Assembly: GCA_023213315.1 (NCBI GenBank) | Contig: JAKCPI010011772.1 | Location: 1 to 64,000 of the forward strand | DNA: 64,000 nt | Direction: 5' to 3' | From: Euborellia annulipes | Lineage: Eukaryota > Arthropoda > Insecta > Dermaptera > Anisolabididae | In this document: piece after piece, positions 45,476 through 56,575 of the stretch | Position numbering within the stretch: the stretch's first letter is position 1 | Layout of the letters: each line of letters begins with the position of its first letter | Notes under the pieces: model-generated | Seen by the model: only the letters and a program-made list of their open reading frames with translations | What the model was told of the DNA's origin: nothing | Databases searched by the model: none | Made by a program: the position numbers and the translations under genes

Positions 45476-46964
45476 TCTACTTATTGATGTGGCCTTCGAG
45501 ACAAATATCGCGCATGCCACGTCTACAGCCCAATTCTGCTGCAACTCAAAGTGCGAATCCTAGAAACTATGCTACGTTTCTTATACCACCTGCATATCAA
45601 TGTGAACCTAGACTTAATGAACGGTTATCAAAAAAAAAAAAAATTTCTATACCTACTTTAAATTGAAATTCTTCTAATGGTTGACCCCAAATGACATTGG
45701 AATATATAAAATAAACTGTTTATTATTAATAATTAATGAGATTTTATTTTTTTTAGCATATTATTATTAAATGACCTGTGGAAACTACTAGAACATTCAT
45801 TTGGTGGCAGAAACCAACTATAAAGTCATTTTTCAGATATTAGCGACTTTTATTTTTTATTTTATTTTATTTTTTTTTTTAAATATTGCGAGATTCCCAA
45901 TTTTTTAGTTAAAAGAGAAAAAAAAATGATAAAAGATTGATCATCCCAATTATTAATTTTTTAATTAACTCTGGAATAAAAGTAATTTGTGTCAATGCAA
46001 AGGTCCGGACAGCTCCGACCCATCAGGTGCCTTAAAAAAAATGCCCCTATTTTACCTCTCCTCCCAAATTCTGTTTTTACTTAAAAAGAACTGTGACAAA
46101 TTGACTAAAAATTCATCACGTTTTGGTATGAATGAGTTCATCAATCATGTGATTTTTTTTCTTATTATTATTATTATATACAAATGCTATTTGACAAAAT
46201 TACAATAATTCAATTGATTTTTATTAATATTACTTTTTAAATCTCGCTCTTGTTAGAATTTATTGTATTTCTGTCAAATCAATGTATAAAAAAAAAACAT
46301 AACTTTCAAAATAGATCATAAAATATAACTCTGAGGAATCTCAACAAATCAAATCACATACCTCCTTTTTACCTTAATCACCAGAGTTAATAAAATTTTC
46401 ATCTGAATACTCTCATTTATAAATAAGTAATTTTTAATATCCCATAATATAAATTTCCCTGGGATTTCATATGTATATATATATACTATATGCATATATA
46501 TATATATACACACAAGACATTTTATTTTAATGTTACAATTTACCAGGAGCTGCCAAATAGATATATTATTACCAGTTATATATAAAATTATTTTATCTAC
46601 ATATTGGAAAAAAAATGAATGAACTTGTATATCCTAAAAAAAAAAACAAGAAATAATCATAGAATAAAATTTATCAAATTTATCAATGCATAATAATGAA
46701 AAAATTGCCTCATTCATCAGGTTTAGGTTTTTAATATCATCTCATTAAAGCTTTGTACTTTTTATAGAGTTCATTAATATGATAATTATTATATAAATAA
46801 TTACCAAGGTAAGAATATATAAGGTATTGTAATATGTTCAACAAATGGGGAAATAAAGTTTTTTTTTAAATAATTTTTCTAAATAGAACTATTTATTATT
46901 TTATTTATTTATTTTTTTTCTTTTTAAATAGAATTTATATTTATAAGTATTACAAATGAAATAT

Positions 46965-47632
46965 TTAGGAATCAGATTGAAGTATAGTTTTTGTTTTGGA
47001 GCCAAAGTCTTTAAAAGGTGGTAGATTTAGGAGTCTTGCACCTCCAAGGGCTACGAATCCTGAAAATTATAAAAAATTGCCAATGAAGAATTTTGTATTT
47101 TTAGTTGTCTCACAGGAGGTTAATATATTTCAATGCTAATAGGCTCAGAGACTAATTTATAAATTTGATCATTATCAAAGGTCAAATTGTATCAGAATTT
47201 TCTATTTCTGATGCTCTATTTCTTCTATACAAAATTCTGATTATAATTTATTTCTATTGGGTAAACAATAATTCATTTATCAATTTATTTTATAGATTTG
47301 GTTGAAGATTAATGATAAAATCCAAATCTTTCAAACTAGAGATAATAAAAAGAACAATTTGATTAAGACGAGACTTTAACGAACCATTGCATTTTAAGAT
47401 TAGTAAATAAATGATACACCCGTTGACATTGAAATATGTTAACTTAGTTTAATTCATTTTTTCTTTTATTACCGTAACCAAGTATCATTGTTAGTTTTTT
47501 ACCAGCTGGTCCTCCTGGTATTGGATTTTTCCTTGAATGTAATCCTAAATAAGCTCCAATTCCTATTAATCCAAGGCCGCCGACAATTCGACATGATGTA
47601 CAATCACGAGGGCGATCTGTCACAACGCTCAT
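46965..47632 (-). CDS. DMAC1: Distal membrane-arm assembly complex protein 1-like (DMAC1/TMEM261 family)
   Basis: The family assists assembly of the distal membrane arm of mitochondrial complex I. Two exons: 47632-47473 and 47059-46965, with donor G|GTAATA and acceptor TTTTCAG. Together they give 255 nt, or 84 aa. The N-terminus MSVVTDRPRDCTSCRIVGGL carries the C-x-x-C motif, then the hydrophobic GLGLIGIGAYLGL, a basic SRKNPIPG stretch, and a second hydrophobic segment across the splice (LTMILGYGFVALGGARLL). The layout of CxxC, membrane segment, short loop, membrane segment matches the family, which is somewhat longer in vertebrates (about 110 aa). Exon phases agree (1 nt + 2 nt making Gly). 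The ATG is the first in frame. Confidence 0.8.
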
Positions 47633-48049
47633 TTTTATTATCCTTTTAAAAAATAATCATTACTAATCTGATGCAATCAAGTTATATTTAAATGTCTTCT
47701 CTGAAATTTATCAAATCTAAAATTTATTAATAATATTAATTTAGAATGATCATTTAAATTGGAATTAATGAATATTTACCTTGATTCTAAAAAAATTTTT
47801 ATAATTTATATTTGGATTTCGAGTTAAGGTTAGGTTAATTATTTCAGTTTGCATTTGGATGAGTTCGCTTCAGTGCTGCCAACCAAAATTTCCAAAAAAG
47901 CCAGAGGAATTTTCTTTGAAAATTTCACCTTGGCAAATTTCATATGGTCTAAATCTAAATTAATTTTTATTTTCTAGGAAATAATAATTTTATTAAAAAT
48001 AGAAAATTATTAGACTTTCTCATCTGAAATTCAAAAAATAACTAGTCAT

Positions 48050-48510
48050 CTATCGTATCTATATTCACAGTTGGTATATTTTACCGCGCTGTCATTCTTT
48101 TTTGATATAAGTTTGATTTACGAATCCTATTTATTATTTTCTTTTAATGTAAGTAATACTATTTAATATATATTTTTAGAGTTACTAATAATTATTCTTT
48201 TTAATTTATAACAACAATAGTTCCCTGAGTATATCTAATAAAACAATAACCTTTAAATAATTACCTACTAGACAGAGCATACGTCAATATTTTTCCATAC
48301 AATTTTTAATCCCTTTTAAGAATTTGGTTTTATATTTTGATATAATCAATTACATAATATTCACCTAATTTCAATCCTATTTAATAAATAAAATTTACTT
48401 TCACCTAGGTTACACCTGCCGGAATGAAAAAGCATAAAGCATAAAGACCAGATTAACAAAGTCGGCTTTATTCATCTATTGGCAGAAATAGAAAATTAAG
48501 GTAAATATTT
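48050..48510 (+). other. Possible 5' exons of a + strand transcript
   Basis: A TTTTAAT|GTAAGT donor occurs at about 48149. An acceptor TTTCACCTAG at about 48407 follows, with a ~92-nt block ending AAATTAAG|GTAAAT. The block contains an ATG, but the frame closes quickly at TAA. A second frame reads KHKDQINKVGFIHLLAEIEN before stop. Given the duplicated CATAAAG in it, an indel is possible. It may be 5' UTR of a gene divergent from DMAC1. Confidence 0.25.
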
Positions 48511-49154
48511 CAATTCTTGAATCAAGATTATCGATTCTCTGTTACTCTATATTTCCATTCTCGAAATACAGAATATGTTTTCTAGTATATTACTATCATA
48601 AGTGGATGAAAGAATTCATTTAACAGTTTGATCGTTAAGATAGATCTCTACACTCCCACGAACATTGCTAACACTGTTCTCGAACAATGTTAGGCAAACA
48701 TTTAGGATCTACTAACAATGCTAGCTAACAAAAATGAATGTTCCACTCGAAGGGGGTAAAGATCAAAGAAATAGAATTTAATTGATATTGCTTTGTGAGG
48801 ACATTAGTAATAGTAATTTGTTCTCGTTTTTTATTTGAAAATGGAATGGTTTTTCAGTGCTTTTTTAAAGCGTTTGTAATTTTTATTCTTCCTTTAGTTA
48901 ATTCATATTTTACTTGTTATTTTTCTATTATAACAAGAATATATATTATTCTGAAAAGACCAACAATGTGATTGATTATCCCTCCTGATACCAGGGAACA
49001 TAGGAATCGACATCTTTCAAACAAACAATATTTAATTATGGCTTCAAAGTATACAAAATAGTTAATGTGAAAATGGCTGTATAGAATTGAATACCAGGAA
49101 TGAAGAGGAATGCAGCCAGATAGAGAACCTCTATTAAATCAAACTCCTTTGATG

Positions 49155-49197
49155 CAAAACATTTCGACCAATTTTATTGTGTCATCTTCAGATAGGT
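49155..49197 (-). ncRNA. Hammerhead-like motif
   Basis: The minus strand reads CTGAAGA (49191-49185), TGAC...GTC, GAAA (49165-49162), then TGTT. The CTGANGA and GAAA elements are intact and helix II (TGAC with GTCG) can form. The cleavage-site side has changed from ACGT to ATGT, so activity is doubtful. Confidence 0.4.
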
Positions 49198-49411
49198 TTC
49201 AGTTTTATTTTAGTAAGGGAATTATTGCAATCACATTTACCAAGTTTTTTCATTATTTAGTTTTTAACATAATCTGTCTATTTAACTGATAATAAAAATA
49301 GACAGAGTTTTTACAATCGATATATATATATATTTCTTGTTATAAAGATTCATTTTTTTTATTAACTATAATTATGTAGTATATATATTTAAATACATTT
49401 TTTTATTTTAG

Positions 49412-49579
49412 AACCTTATTTGGACTCATTTAATTGGAATCCTCTTCTTATAAATACATTCAAACCTCGAATTAGACCAAATCCCAGTCCTTCACTTTTC
49501 GTCGCCTTCAGTCAAATAAGTAATCCTCAGTTTGTGCTTTATAAATATCATCATCTGGTAAAAACAAATACAAATGATG
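49412..49579 (+). CDS. Internal coding exon, unrecognised protein
   Basis: 168 nt between TTTTATTTTAG and G|GTGAGT. It reads PYLDSFNWNPLLINTFKPRI, then RPNPSPSLFVAFSQISNPQF and VLYKYHHLVKTNTND. It needs a preceding exon ending in phase 1 and leaves phase 1. Composition and borders look genuine, but neither neighbour exon was found with confidence. It cannot join directly to the exon at 54121, because the joined frame stops after five codons. Confidence 0.5.
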
Positions 49580-49769
49580 GTGAGTTTATTAGTTTTAATC
49601 TTTGAGTATTTGCGTCAGCAAATTAAATTTGTCGCCCATAACACTATTTCCCAATTAGAATGAGTATCATCTAAGATATCAAAAAGCCAATTTTCTCATT
49701 TAATTGCTTCAATATTTAATAAATAAAAATCTCATATAAATATGAGAAATCAATCACATTTTACTTTCT

Positions 49770-50130
49770 ATTACCCCCTTGAATCCAAAAAAGTGGTTTT
49801 CGCAACATGGTCTGTCATGTTCACCGAATAATCATTATGTGAACAAGAAGAACGAAAAGAGCTAGAAGGTTGAAATTTTATATTTAAGTTAGGTACTTCC
49901 CTGGGATGTGACACGAAGCTTTTGAACAAAATCGGTCAAAAAGTACAAGTACTTTACTGATGTAGTTTTTCAGTTTTTTTCGATTTTCTCAAAATTCGCT
50001 CCAACGACTTTGTTTAAAATTCGAAAATCAATTATTTTTTACATCCTCTTTAAAATGTATATTCTCATTTTGCCCTTGAATTCTTTTGAAGCATAGTTTA
50101 CTCTTGTACTTCATAGGAAAGATTGGAATA
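49770..50130 (+). repeat. Dispersed repeat family R, copy
   Basis: CCTTGAATCCAAAAAAGTGG, ACGAAAAGAGCTAGAAGGTT, ACACGAAGCTTTTGAACAAA and GTACTTTACTGATGTAGTTT run in the same order as in other copies (39890, 60040). Confidence 0.55.
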
Positions 50131-50409
50131 TTTAAGCCATTTAGTATCCGATGGGCTCCTGAGCGATTTTTTAACATTTATTATATTATATATTTATATA
50201 ACAAACAACATTTTGATGAGTAATAATAATATGTAATATAATATTATTAAACACGTGTTATGATGCTCAAAGTTTGATGATACTTTGCAACACTTTTCAA
50301 GTAGTAAGCTGGTGGCTGGTAGTCTGTTGAAAGCTATATTTAAACTATTGTAATAAAACTGGCAAATAGAGCAAAGAAACACCTGTGTTTTGATCTATTT
50401 CTTAAATTT

Positions 50410-50485
50410 CTACTATGGCTATTAAAACCGGTATCCCGGTATTAAGATTTAAAAAATACCGAATACCGGTATTTAACTTTTGATC
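50410..50485. repeat. Small ACCGGTA inverted-repeat element
   Basis: AAACCGGTATCCCGGTATT and AATACCGAATACCGGTATTT face each other across a short AT spacer. MITE-like, non-coding. Confidence 0.4.
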
Positions 50486-50991
50486 CGACATTTCAATTCC
50501 TAGTTGGGATAAAAATGGATAGGCTTTTTAGCTAAAAAAAGATGGCAAAATTTATCAAAAGAATATTAGAATTTATTACAATAATACAGATAAAAATATT
50601 TCGGCTTTTAATAAATACATTAATTACAATAATATTTTTATTTAATAAATTCTTGATAAAAAAACTCACTACACATAAAATAGGTTTTTAAAAAAAAGTT
50701 TGGCAAAATCTTCAGGTAACGTGGACTAAAATGTTATCAAAAATATATAAAAATGATATTATCATAATAAAATGCGTGAAATCGAAAACGATCTCTATTT
50801 AAAAGGGAAAATTGAATTTTGAAAAGTATAGTTAGAATATTAAAAAAAAAAAAAATCAAAAATGGATTAAATTTTTCACTTAAGACCGGATCAAGAAAAT
50901 TTTGCTTATAATCTCCAATTCCTTGAACCGGCTCTGATGATTTTGATAAAAATATGAATAAATATAAATACACATTATATCTTTTCAATTT

Positions 50992-51620
50992 TCACCATAT
51001 TAACTCCTTCAAGTCTGTTAAAATAAAGTATATTAATAATGATTTCATTTCCTTATTCATTTCATGATGTGTTTTAAGATGCGTTTCTAGATTCTTGCAA
51101 TAATCTTCGGTATGTTCATAAGAAATTGGAGCAATTGTATAAAATGCCTTACAGCAAAATCTGGCCAAATCTGGACCTAAGAAACAAATTAAAAAAAAAG
51201 TTTATTACTTATTCCCGAATATAATAATAAAAAAAGAAACTGAAGAAATTATATATATATAATTACCTAGAGGAATATAAAACTTTTTAAACATTTTTTT
51301 GTTTAAATTCACCAAATCCTAAATTATGTGAAATAGAAATATGGCATGAATCCTAAAAAAAGGAATGATTTGGAAATGAATTTTACCTTTTTGAATTTTT
51401 TTTGTTTTTGAACAATAAACGTGAAGTTAACTGACAAAAAAAGCCTTGGAGCTAATAGCCAACATTATCAAGAAGAATCGATAGAATCTAGAAATTTTAC
51501 TTTTTTCACAATTTTATAAAAAATATTTAAGAACCAAATAATTTCAAAATTTCATAATTTTTTATTAAAACTAGATGGAACTTTCATTTGCCAAAAAGAC
51601 TAAAAAATATTTTAGATAAT

Positions 51621-51651
<31 letters not shown>

Positions 51652-51725
51652 CGGTATATATATATAGATTAAATATTTTAAAATAAGTTATATTTTATTT
51701 CTATAACCTGGTTTACTTCATCCAT
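50992..51725 (-). CDS. Small candidate gene, unrecognised (about 95 aa if an A7 run is A6)
   Basis: Three minus-strand exons with good borders: 51725-51708 (ATG start, MDEVNQ, GTTATAG donor), 51352-51267 (TTTTTAG acceptor, GTAATT donor) and 51176-50992 (TTTCTTAG acceptor, stop TGA). Exon 2 reads DSCHISISHNLGFGEFKQK, then stops because of the A7 run at 51294-51300. With A6 it continues MFKKFYIPL and splices in phase into GPDLARFCCKAFYTIAPI and on to KSLLIYFILTDLKELIW. Alternatively translation begins at the internal ATG at 51294, giving 70 aa. An upstream block at about 51783 (MWEKLLN with a GTGAGT donor) may be an extra 5' exon, but its phase does not fit. The family is not known to me. Confidence 0.45.
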
Positions 51726-52284
51726 CTATAAATAAAAAAAAACATTCTTTAAAAAAAAAAAAAAATGAAATTGAACTCACTATTTAACAATTTTTCCCAC
51801 ATTTTTTAATTTCATATATATATATATATATTTATATTTTGAATATATACAAAAAATATATTAGTTTAACTTTTTTAGATGTATTAATTTTAAAAAAATT
51901 TTAAAATAATCATAATAATTAATAATAAATATAAATCATCAAATTTTCTTGAATTTTGTTAAATTGCCAGTAAGATATTTCTCATTCTACTTTTAGATAA
52001 ATGAAATTTGGCTCTAGGTTAAATAAGTGAAACATCTTTAAATATTTATTTAAATCATAAGTCATTCTTTTACTTGTGTTTCGTAATTGTATTTTTCATG
52101 ATTTATTAATTTAAAACAATTAAATATTGATCGACAAGCGAGGTAATTCAACTTTTAGGTTATATTAACGTCAAATTTTGAACTTTAACATCATTTAGAT
52201 TTAAATTTGATTACAAAAATGTAATTGTTAATTCAAATAAATAATAATAGTGAGTTAAAATATTTATGATATATATATATATAT

Positions 52285-52321
<37 letters not shown>

Positions 52322-52396
52322 TTTCATAGTATAAGGGTATTTTATGGCTGGTGGAATTTGTATCAGGAATGAAAGTTAGAAGAAAAAATATATTTT

Positions 52397-52442
52397 AACA
52401 GCTGACGTTTCGGCTTTGGTCAAAGCCATCCTCGGAGCTGTT
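52397..52442 (-). ncRNA. Hammerhead-like motif (CCGAGGA core), left arm
   Basis: The minus strand reads CAGCT, CCGAGGA (52435-52429), T, GGCTTT, GACC, AAAGCC, GAAA (52411-52408), CGTC, AGCTGTT. Helices I (AACAGCT/AGCTGTT) and II (6 bp, GACC loop) are perfect. The only consensus departure is C at core position 4. Confidence 0.6.
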
Positions 52443-52667
52443 ATTGCTCATTATGTACATATATTTTGATTTGTATTTGGTATTAATTTAGGATATAACA
52501 AATCAGGATCAGGAAAAAAGTCTATATATATATATATACTGTATATATATTGTATTGGTGATAGAAGGAGGAAAAAGTTTTTCTCGAATTGAAGACTTTT
52601 TTTTCCTGATGTTATATCCTAAATTAATACCAATACAATTCAAAATATATGTACATAATGAGCAATA

Positions 52668-52712
52668 ACAGCACCGAGGATGGCTTTTACCAAAGCCGAA
52701 ACGTCAGCTGTT
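52668..52712 (+). ncRNA. Hammerhead-like motif (CCGAGGA core), right arm
   Basis: AACAGCA, CCGAGGA (52674-52680), TGGCTTTTACCAAAGCC, GAAA (52698-52701), CGTC, AGCTGTT. It has the same C-for-U change as the left arm. The helix II loop differs by one base. Confidence 0.55.
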
Positions 52713-53045
52713 AAAATATATATTTTTAAAGAAAAGATTTTGGCTGCGTTTTCTTTAAGGATAACAAAAAAGCTCTATTATCTGGCGGTGGGACATATTC
52801 GAATTTCTATATAAAATTGTTACAATTTTATTTTATTTTATTTATTTATTTATTTTTTTTTTTTGATCTAAAAAAAATTGAAATTTTGAGTTATGACACT
52901 CTTGAAAATGAGCGATATATATATATATATACTTACTCTATATACCTATATTTGGATACCTACATGGAATTTTTCATTATTTTGATTATCCTTTCTATTT
53001 TCCTTTCAAGATTAAGGACTATCGATTATTTCAATATATTAATTA

Positions 53046-53420
53046 GGGTCTAACTGAAACAAGATTTTCAGCCGAAACCGAATTTCGGCCTCAATCTTAG
53101 TTTCGGCCCAAACCGAAACTTGTATTTCCCTTACAAAATAGACAAAATTCATTTACCTTTTCATTTTTTAAGGAGAGGAAATTTTTTCCGGCTCTTCGGT
53201 CAGGCGGAAAATTTCCCCCATCCCGTGGTAATCAAATTTTTTCCTCCCCTTTCCAGGCTTGCAGCAAATTTTTTTTTTGTGTGCGAGTCTCATCCCATCT
53301 TTTCAAACTCAGGTTTCGGCTGGTTTTTGGCCTTAACCAAAACCACGACCGAAACCAGTATTTTTGGCTGAAACTGCCCTAAACCATAACCGAAACCGAA
53401 TATTCGGACGGTTCCTAATA
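53046..53420 (+). mobile_element. CGAAAC-rich non-autonomous element, copy 2
   Basis: Starts AGGGTCTAACTGAAACAAGA and ends with CCGAAACCGAATATTCGG. It is related throughout to the insert in the satellite at 9937-10265. A third truncated, inverted copy ends CTTGTTTCGGTCGGACCCTA near 23455. The ends are partly complementary (GAATTTCGGCC / CCGAATATTCGG). Confidence 0.6.
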
Positions 53421-54120
53421 TTAATACAAAAATAATACATTTCTGATATGCATATATACATTATAATAAAAAAAAATTAATATTTAGTAATTTCCTCAAG
53501 GAAAAATTTGCGAAACTTTTTAAATTCTTAACTTGAAAAACAAACATATTGCAGGGTGCGACATCCCCCCCCCCCCCACACCCTCACAAAATTTATCCCT
53601 TTGCTCTCCCTTTCTTTGGAAACGTTCCAGCAAACGCCCATGGTCTTTTGTTTAATGTTATCGAGCGCAAGTTGCACTTAGAATCTTAAAACGTATTATA
53701 CAATAACTGAAATTCTGATAAGAATCAGTCTGACAAATTAAGAGTCACGTTAATGTCATATGAAAGTATTAGCAAATTTGTAGAGAACGAATAAGTTATT
53801 AAAAACTCTATGTAAATAGATTAAAACGTGGGTAGTAAATTCGTAACAAGTTTGAGGAATAATATCAAATTCCAATTTTTCAAAGCACAACTGCTAGTAA
53901 CTAGAATTAATGAATTCAAATTTTATAAATTATTTCAGGTACTTTTACATATTAACAGCTTTTTTTCTGATAGCCCAGAAATTTTTTCACATTTTATTAA
54001 TTTAGTCTTCGATTATATTTTACAATTTCACTCCCATTTACTTGATTTTTATTTGATCATATATTTTGAACAATTTTCTCCTCAAGAATTCTCTAATTTT
54101 GGTTTCTTTTTTTATTTTAG

Positions 54121-54228
54121 AATGCACGACGAAATCGTAATTGATGGCAAATTGGATGAACAAGGGCAAAATATTCACCCGAATGATATATCAGCTTCGA
54201 AAAAATGGTACCGTGTAGCCGCTCATCG
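54121..54228 (+). CDS. Internal or first coding exon, unrecognised protein
   Basis: 108 nt between TTTTTATTTTAG and CG|GTGAGT. It reads MHDEIVIDGKLDEQGQNIHP then NDISASKKWYRVAAHR. The ATG is at the second base of the exon, so this could be the initiator after a 5' UTR exon, or an internal Met. The frame upstream of the acceptor is open by chance but AT-rich and Phe/Leu-rich like intron. A real exon in appearance; family not recognised. Confidence 0.5.
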
Positions 54229-54549
54229 GTGAGTGATATTTTCTATATCGTATTTTTATCTTATTTCTCTTCCTGCTTATTACAACATTGGATTATTATA
54301 TAAGCTTCAAATTCTTGATGTTTTTTAAAATATTTAATCTCTTATTAAACATTATTTAGTATTTTTTTTTCTCTCATTTTCTTATCATATTATATCGAGA
54401 ATAAAACAATTCGTCAGGTTCATATATATAATACATAGTCAATCACACATTAGAGCTTCGAGGACAGATCTTATCACTCTAATGTACGATAGGAATATAT
54501 GAAAGCATGAAATGGATTTTTCGCACTGGGATAATAACGGAGCCCTCCT

Positions 54550-54775
54550 AAATAGACGATGTTATGCATGAAGGAACCAAGCGCCATAAACCTAAAGGGG
54601 CACAATTGTAAACAAAACCAATGACAATGACTTTTATCTTGTTTTATACAAAAAAAAAGTGCAGAGAGTAATAATGTTGTGATTTAAATAAAGAGGTTGA
54701 TCTTTTTCCCTACAAGATGCCTCTCTTATCTCAATTTCGTTTGGTTCCTTTATGCATAACATCGTCCAGATATGA
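54550..54775. repeat. Inverted-repeat element (MITE-like)
   Basis: GACGATGTTATGCATGAAGG with AACCAA on the left and TTGGTTCCTTTATGCATAAC with ATCGTC on the right. About 220 bp, non-coding. Confidence 0.6.
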
Positions 54776-55367
54776 GTGCACACGTAATATATTCCATTAA
54801 AGTTGGCCGATTTTCTTATATATTGTATTTAAACGTTGATTTTCCAAGTTGAGCATAAATTAGCAGTCTATTTGTAATAGGATTCTAATGTTTTTATCAA
54901 AGAATTTCCCAATTAATGATTAGAATTAAAAATTTTTTGAATTCCCTTCCAAAGAACTTACCACTTTCAAAGAATAAATACAAACGACACCAGTGGGCTC
55001 TAGCGGAAGCTTATCCATTCAATCCAACTAGACCAAGTCTTGTATTTCCATTATTAGCAATTAGTTCTCTTTTGTTTTAACAAGTGACTCCCTCCACCCT
55101 TTAATAATTTATATCATTTAATATTATAATATCGTTAGTGAGTTTAATTTTATTGTGATATGTCTTCAAGTATTGAATTTCGCAGCAGCAATCACTTTTC
55201 ACTCCACTCGTATCAGGTATATTTCAAATTATTTTCTATTAATTATTCAAAGGCTAAAAAATCTCAACAACATGGCGGCTGCCTAAAAAAAAATGCCTAA
55301 AATTAAAATAATATTTATTAGCAATTAATTTATGGTGCTTTCGTTTTTGATCGGGTGATTGGTTAAA

Positions 55368-55404
<37 letters not shown>

Positions 55405-55536
55405 AGACTTGGCCGTGTTGACTGATGAACATATGACATCTGATGTGCAAATATTGTATTTTTATATAATTTTGAATATGTTTATATATAACAACTCTAT
55501 CTGCATCTCAATGGTGTACATCTTGAGATTGCCAAT

Positions 55537-55600
55537 AATCTCTTAAGAACTGATGATGGATTTATTTAATTAAAACCGAAACGTCTTCTGAATTGAGATT
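55537..55600 (+). ncRNA. Hammerhead ribozyme motif (CTGATGA core) with long helix I
   Basis: AATCTCTTAAGAA, CTGATGA (55550-55556), TGG...ACC with TTT/AAA pairing, GAAA (55578-55581), CGTC, TTCTGAATTGAGATT. Helix I extends over both AAGAA/TTCT and AATCTC/GAGATT blocks. Core consensus is complete; cleavage triplet GTC; helix III ACGT. Confidence 0.7.
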
Positions 55601-55760
55601 TTTATTCGATAGAAGCTCTCCTTTTGACTGACATCCTCTTTTCCTGACTAGCATTCTAAATTGATTCATCTCTGATCTTGAGCGCAGGAACAATATAATT
55701 TTGTATGAAGTAAATAAATTTTATTATTGACATATGATGAATCAATATATTTATAGTTTA

Positions 55761-55815
55761 CAATAACTGAAGATGGCCAAATAAATTCAGACCGTTTTAT
55801 TCTGGGAGTTTTATT
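55761..55815 (+). ncRNA. Decayed hammerhead motif
   Basis: CTGAAGA (55768-55774), TGGCCAAATAAATTCAG and then ACCGTTTTATTCTGGGAG. It is the same family as the palindrome at 44806, with the GAAAC segment deleted. Confidence 0.4.
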
Positions 55816-55894
55816 GAACCTCGAGCATTCCAATTTGACTGCTACGTATCTTCTTTTTTTGGAGTTTAGGCTTTCACAGTTGTTATCATTAGGA

Positions 55895-56105
55895 AAAGAA
55901 TTTGATTTTTTCGGTTTAACTGTGGTTTATTTGTAAAAATTACAACGTTTCGGCACACATTCTGTGGCCTTCTTCAATTCTTCTACAATTCAGCTAAGAT
56001 TATAACACAGATGTAACAACCTTTATAATCTTATCTGAATTTACCTGAAGAAGGCCACAAAATGAGTGGCCGAAACGTTGTAATTTTTGCCCCAAATATA
56101 TTAAA
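55895..56105. repeat. Palindrome with opposed hammerhead motifs
   Basis: AAAAATTACAACGTTTCGGC on the left and GCCGAAACGTTGTAATTTT on the right flank a ~100-bp spacer that is itself partly inverted (CTAAGATTATAA / TTATAATCTTA). The left-arm motif (minus, about 55977-55940) has TTGAAGA in place of CTGAAGA. Confidence 0.75.
56040..56086 (+). ncRNA. Hammerhead ribozyme motif (CTGAAGA core)
   Basis: TTAC, CTGAAGA (56045-56051), A, GGCCAC, AAAATGA, GTGGCC, GAAA (56072-56075), CGTT, GTAA. Helix II is a perfect 6 bp, helix I is TTAC/GTAA, helix III is ACGT, and the cleavage triplet would be GTT. The core is complete. Confidence 0.7.
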
Positions 56106-56339
56106 CTGAATTTCTTTTGAGTCATAAATTTGAACTAACCAAATTCGGAGACCATGAATTTATTGGTAATTATAATACTTACTACTTTAGTTTATTGATT
56201 AATTAATGATTGCGAGTTATCTCTATAAATAGAATACCAATTAAAACTTTGAAGGCGTCAGAGTCATTTATTATTTTCTATTATTAGGAACAAAAAAAAA
56301 TTTATCACCATGTTTTACAAAAACGTCATCCAAATAATT

Positions 56340-56575
56340 TTTCATTTGAAATATATTTTTTATACAAGTTATAGACGGGATTTCATGTTTGAACCAAGGA
56401 GTCAATAATTTAAATATAAAATTTCATCCTCGTAGCTCATTTTCTTTATGATTTATTTCAAACAAACATATCGACAAACTTTTTTGCGAGACCCACTTTT
56501 TTTGGACTCAGACCATATCGTCTATTTCCATCAAAATCTCGACATCGAAATAAAGTAAAATGTTGAAATTCAAGT
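56340..56575 (-). repeat. Dispersed repeat family R, inverted copy
   Basis: Contains the complements of the family landmarks (ACCCACTTTTTTTGGACTC, ATTTCCATCAAAATCTCGA). The overlapping minus-strand open stretch running to 56834 is not a supported gene. Confidence 0.5.

Larger units (their letters stand above)
52383..52727. repeat. Palindrome with opposed hammerhead-like motifs
   Basis: Outer arms ATATTTTAACAGCTGACG and CGTCAGCTGTTAAAATAT. Inner arms ATTGCTCATTATGTACATAT and ATATGTACATAATGAGCAAT, then TAATTTAGGATATAAC and GTTATATCCTAAATTA. The centre lies near 52555 in a (TA)n-rich loop. Confidence 0.8.

Noticed and set aside
52250..52320. (TA)n tracts here and at about 300, 5380, 18990, 25640, 51620 and 55375 as possible regulatory sites or origins
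   Set aside because: Simple dinucleotide runs are common throughout this AT-rich DNA and often mark module or foldback edges; no specific signal is attached.
49412..54228. Direct splice of the exons at 49412-49579 and 54121-54228 into one gene
   Set aside because: Donor phase 1 joined to the acceptor at 54121 gives a stop codon within six codons, so at least one unseen exon or a separate gene is needed.
53828..54232. 134-codon continuous + frame ending in the exon at 54121
   Set aside because: The part before the TTTTATTTTAG acceptor is Phe/Leu/Ile-rich intron composition. Only 54121-54228 looks coding.
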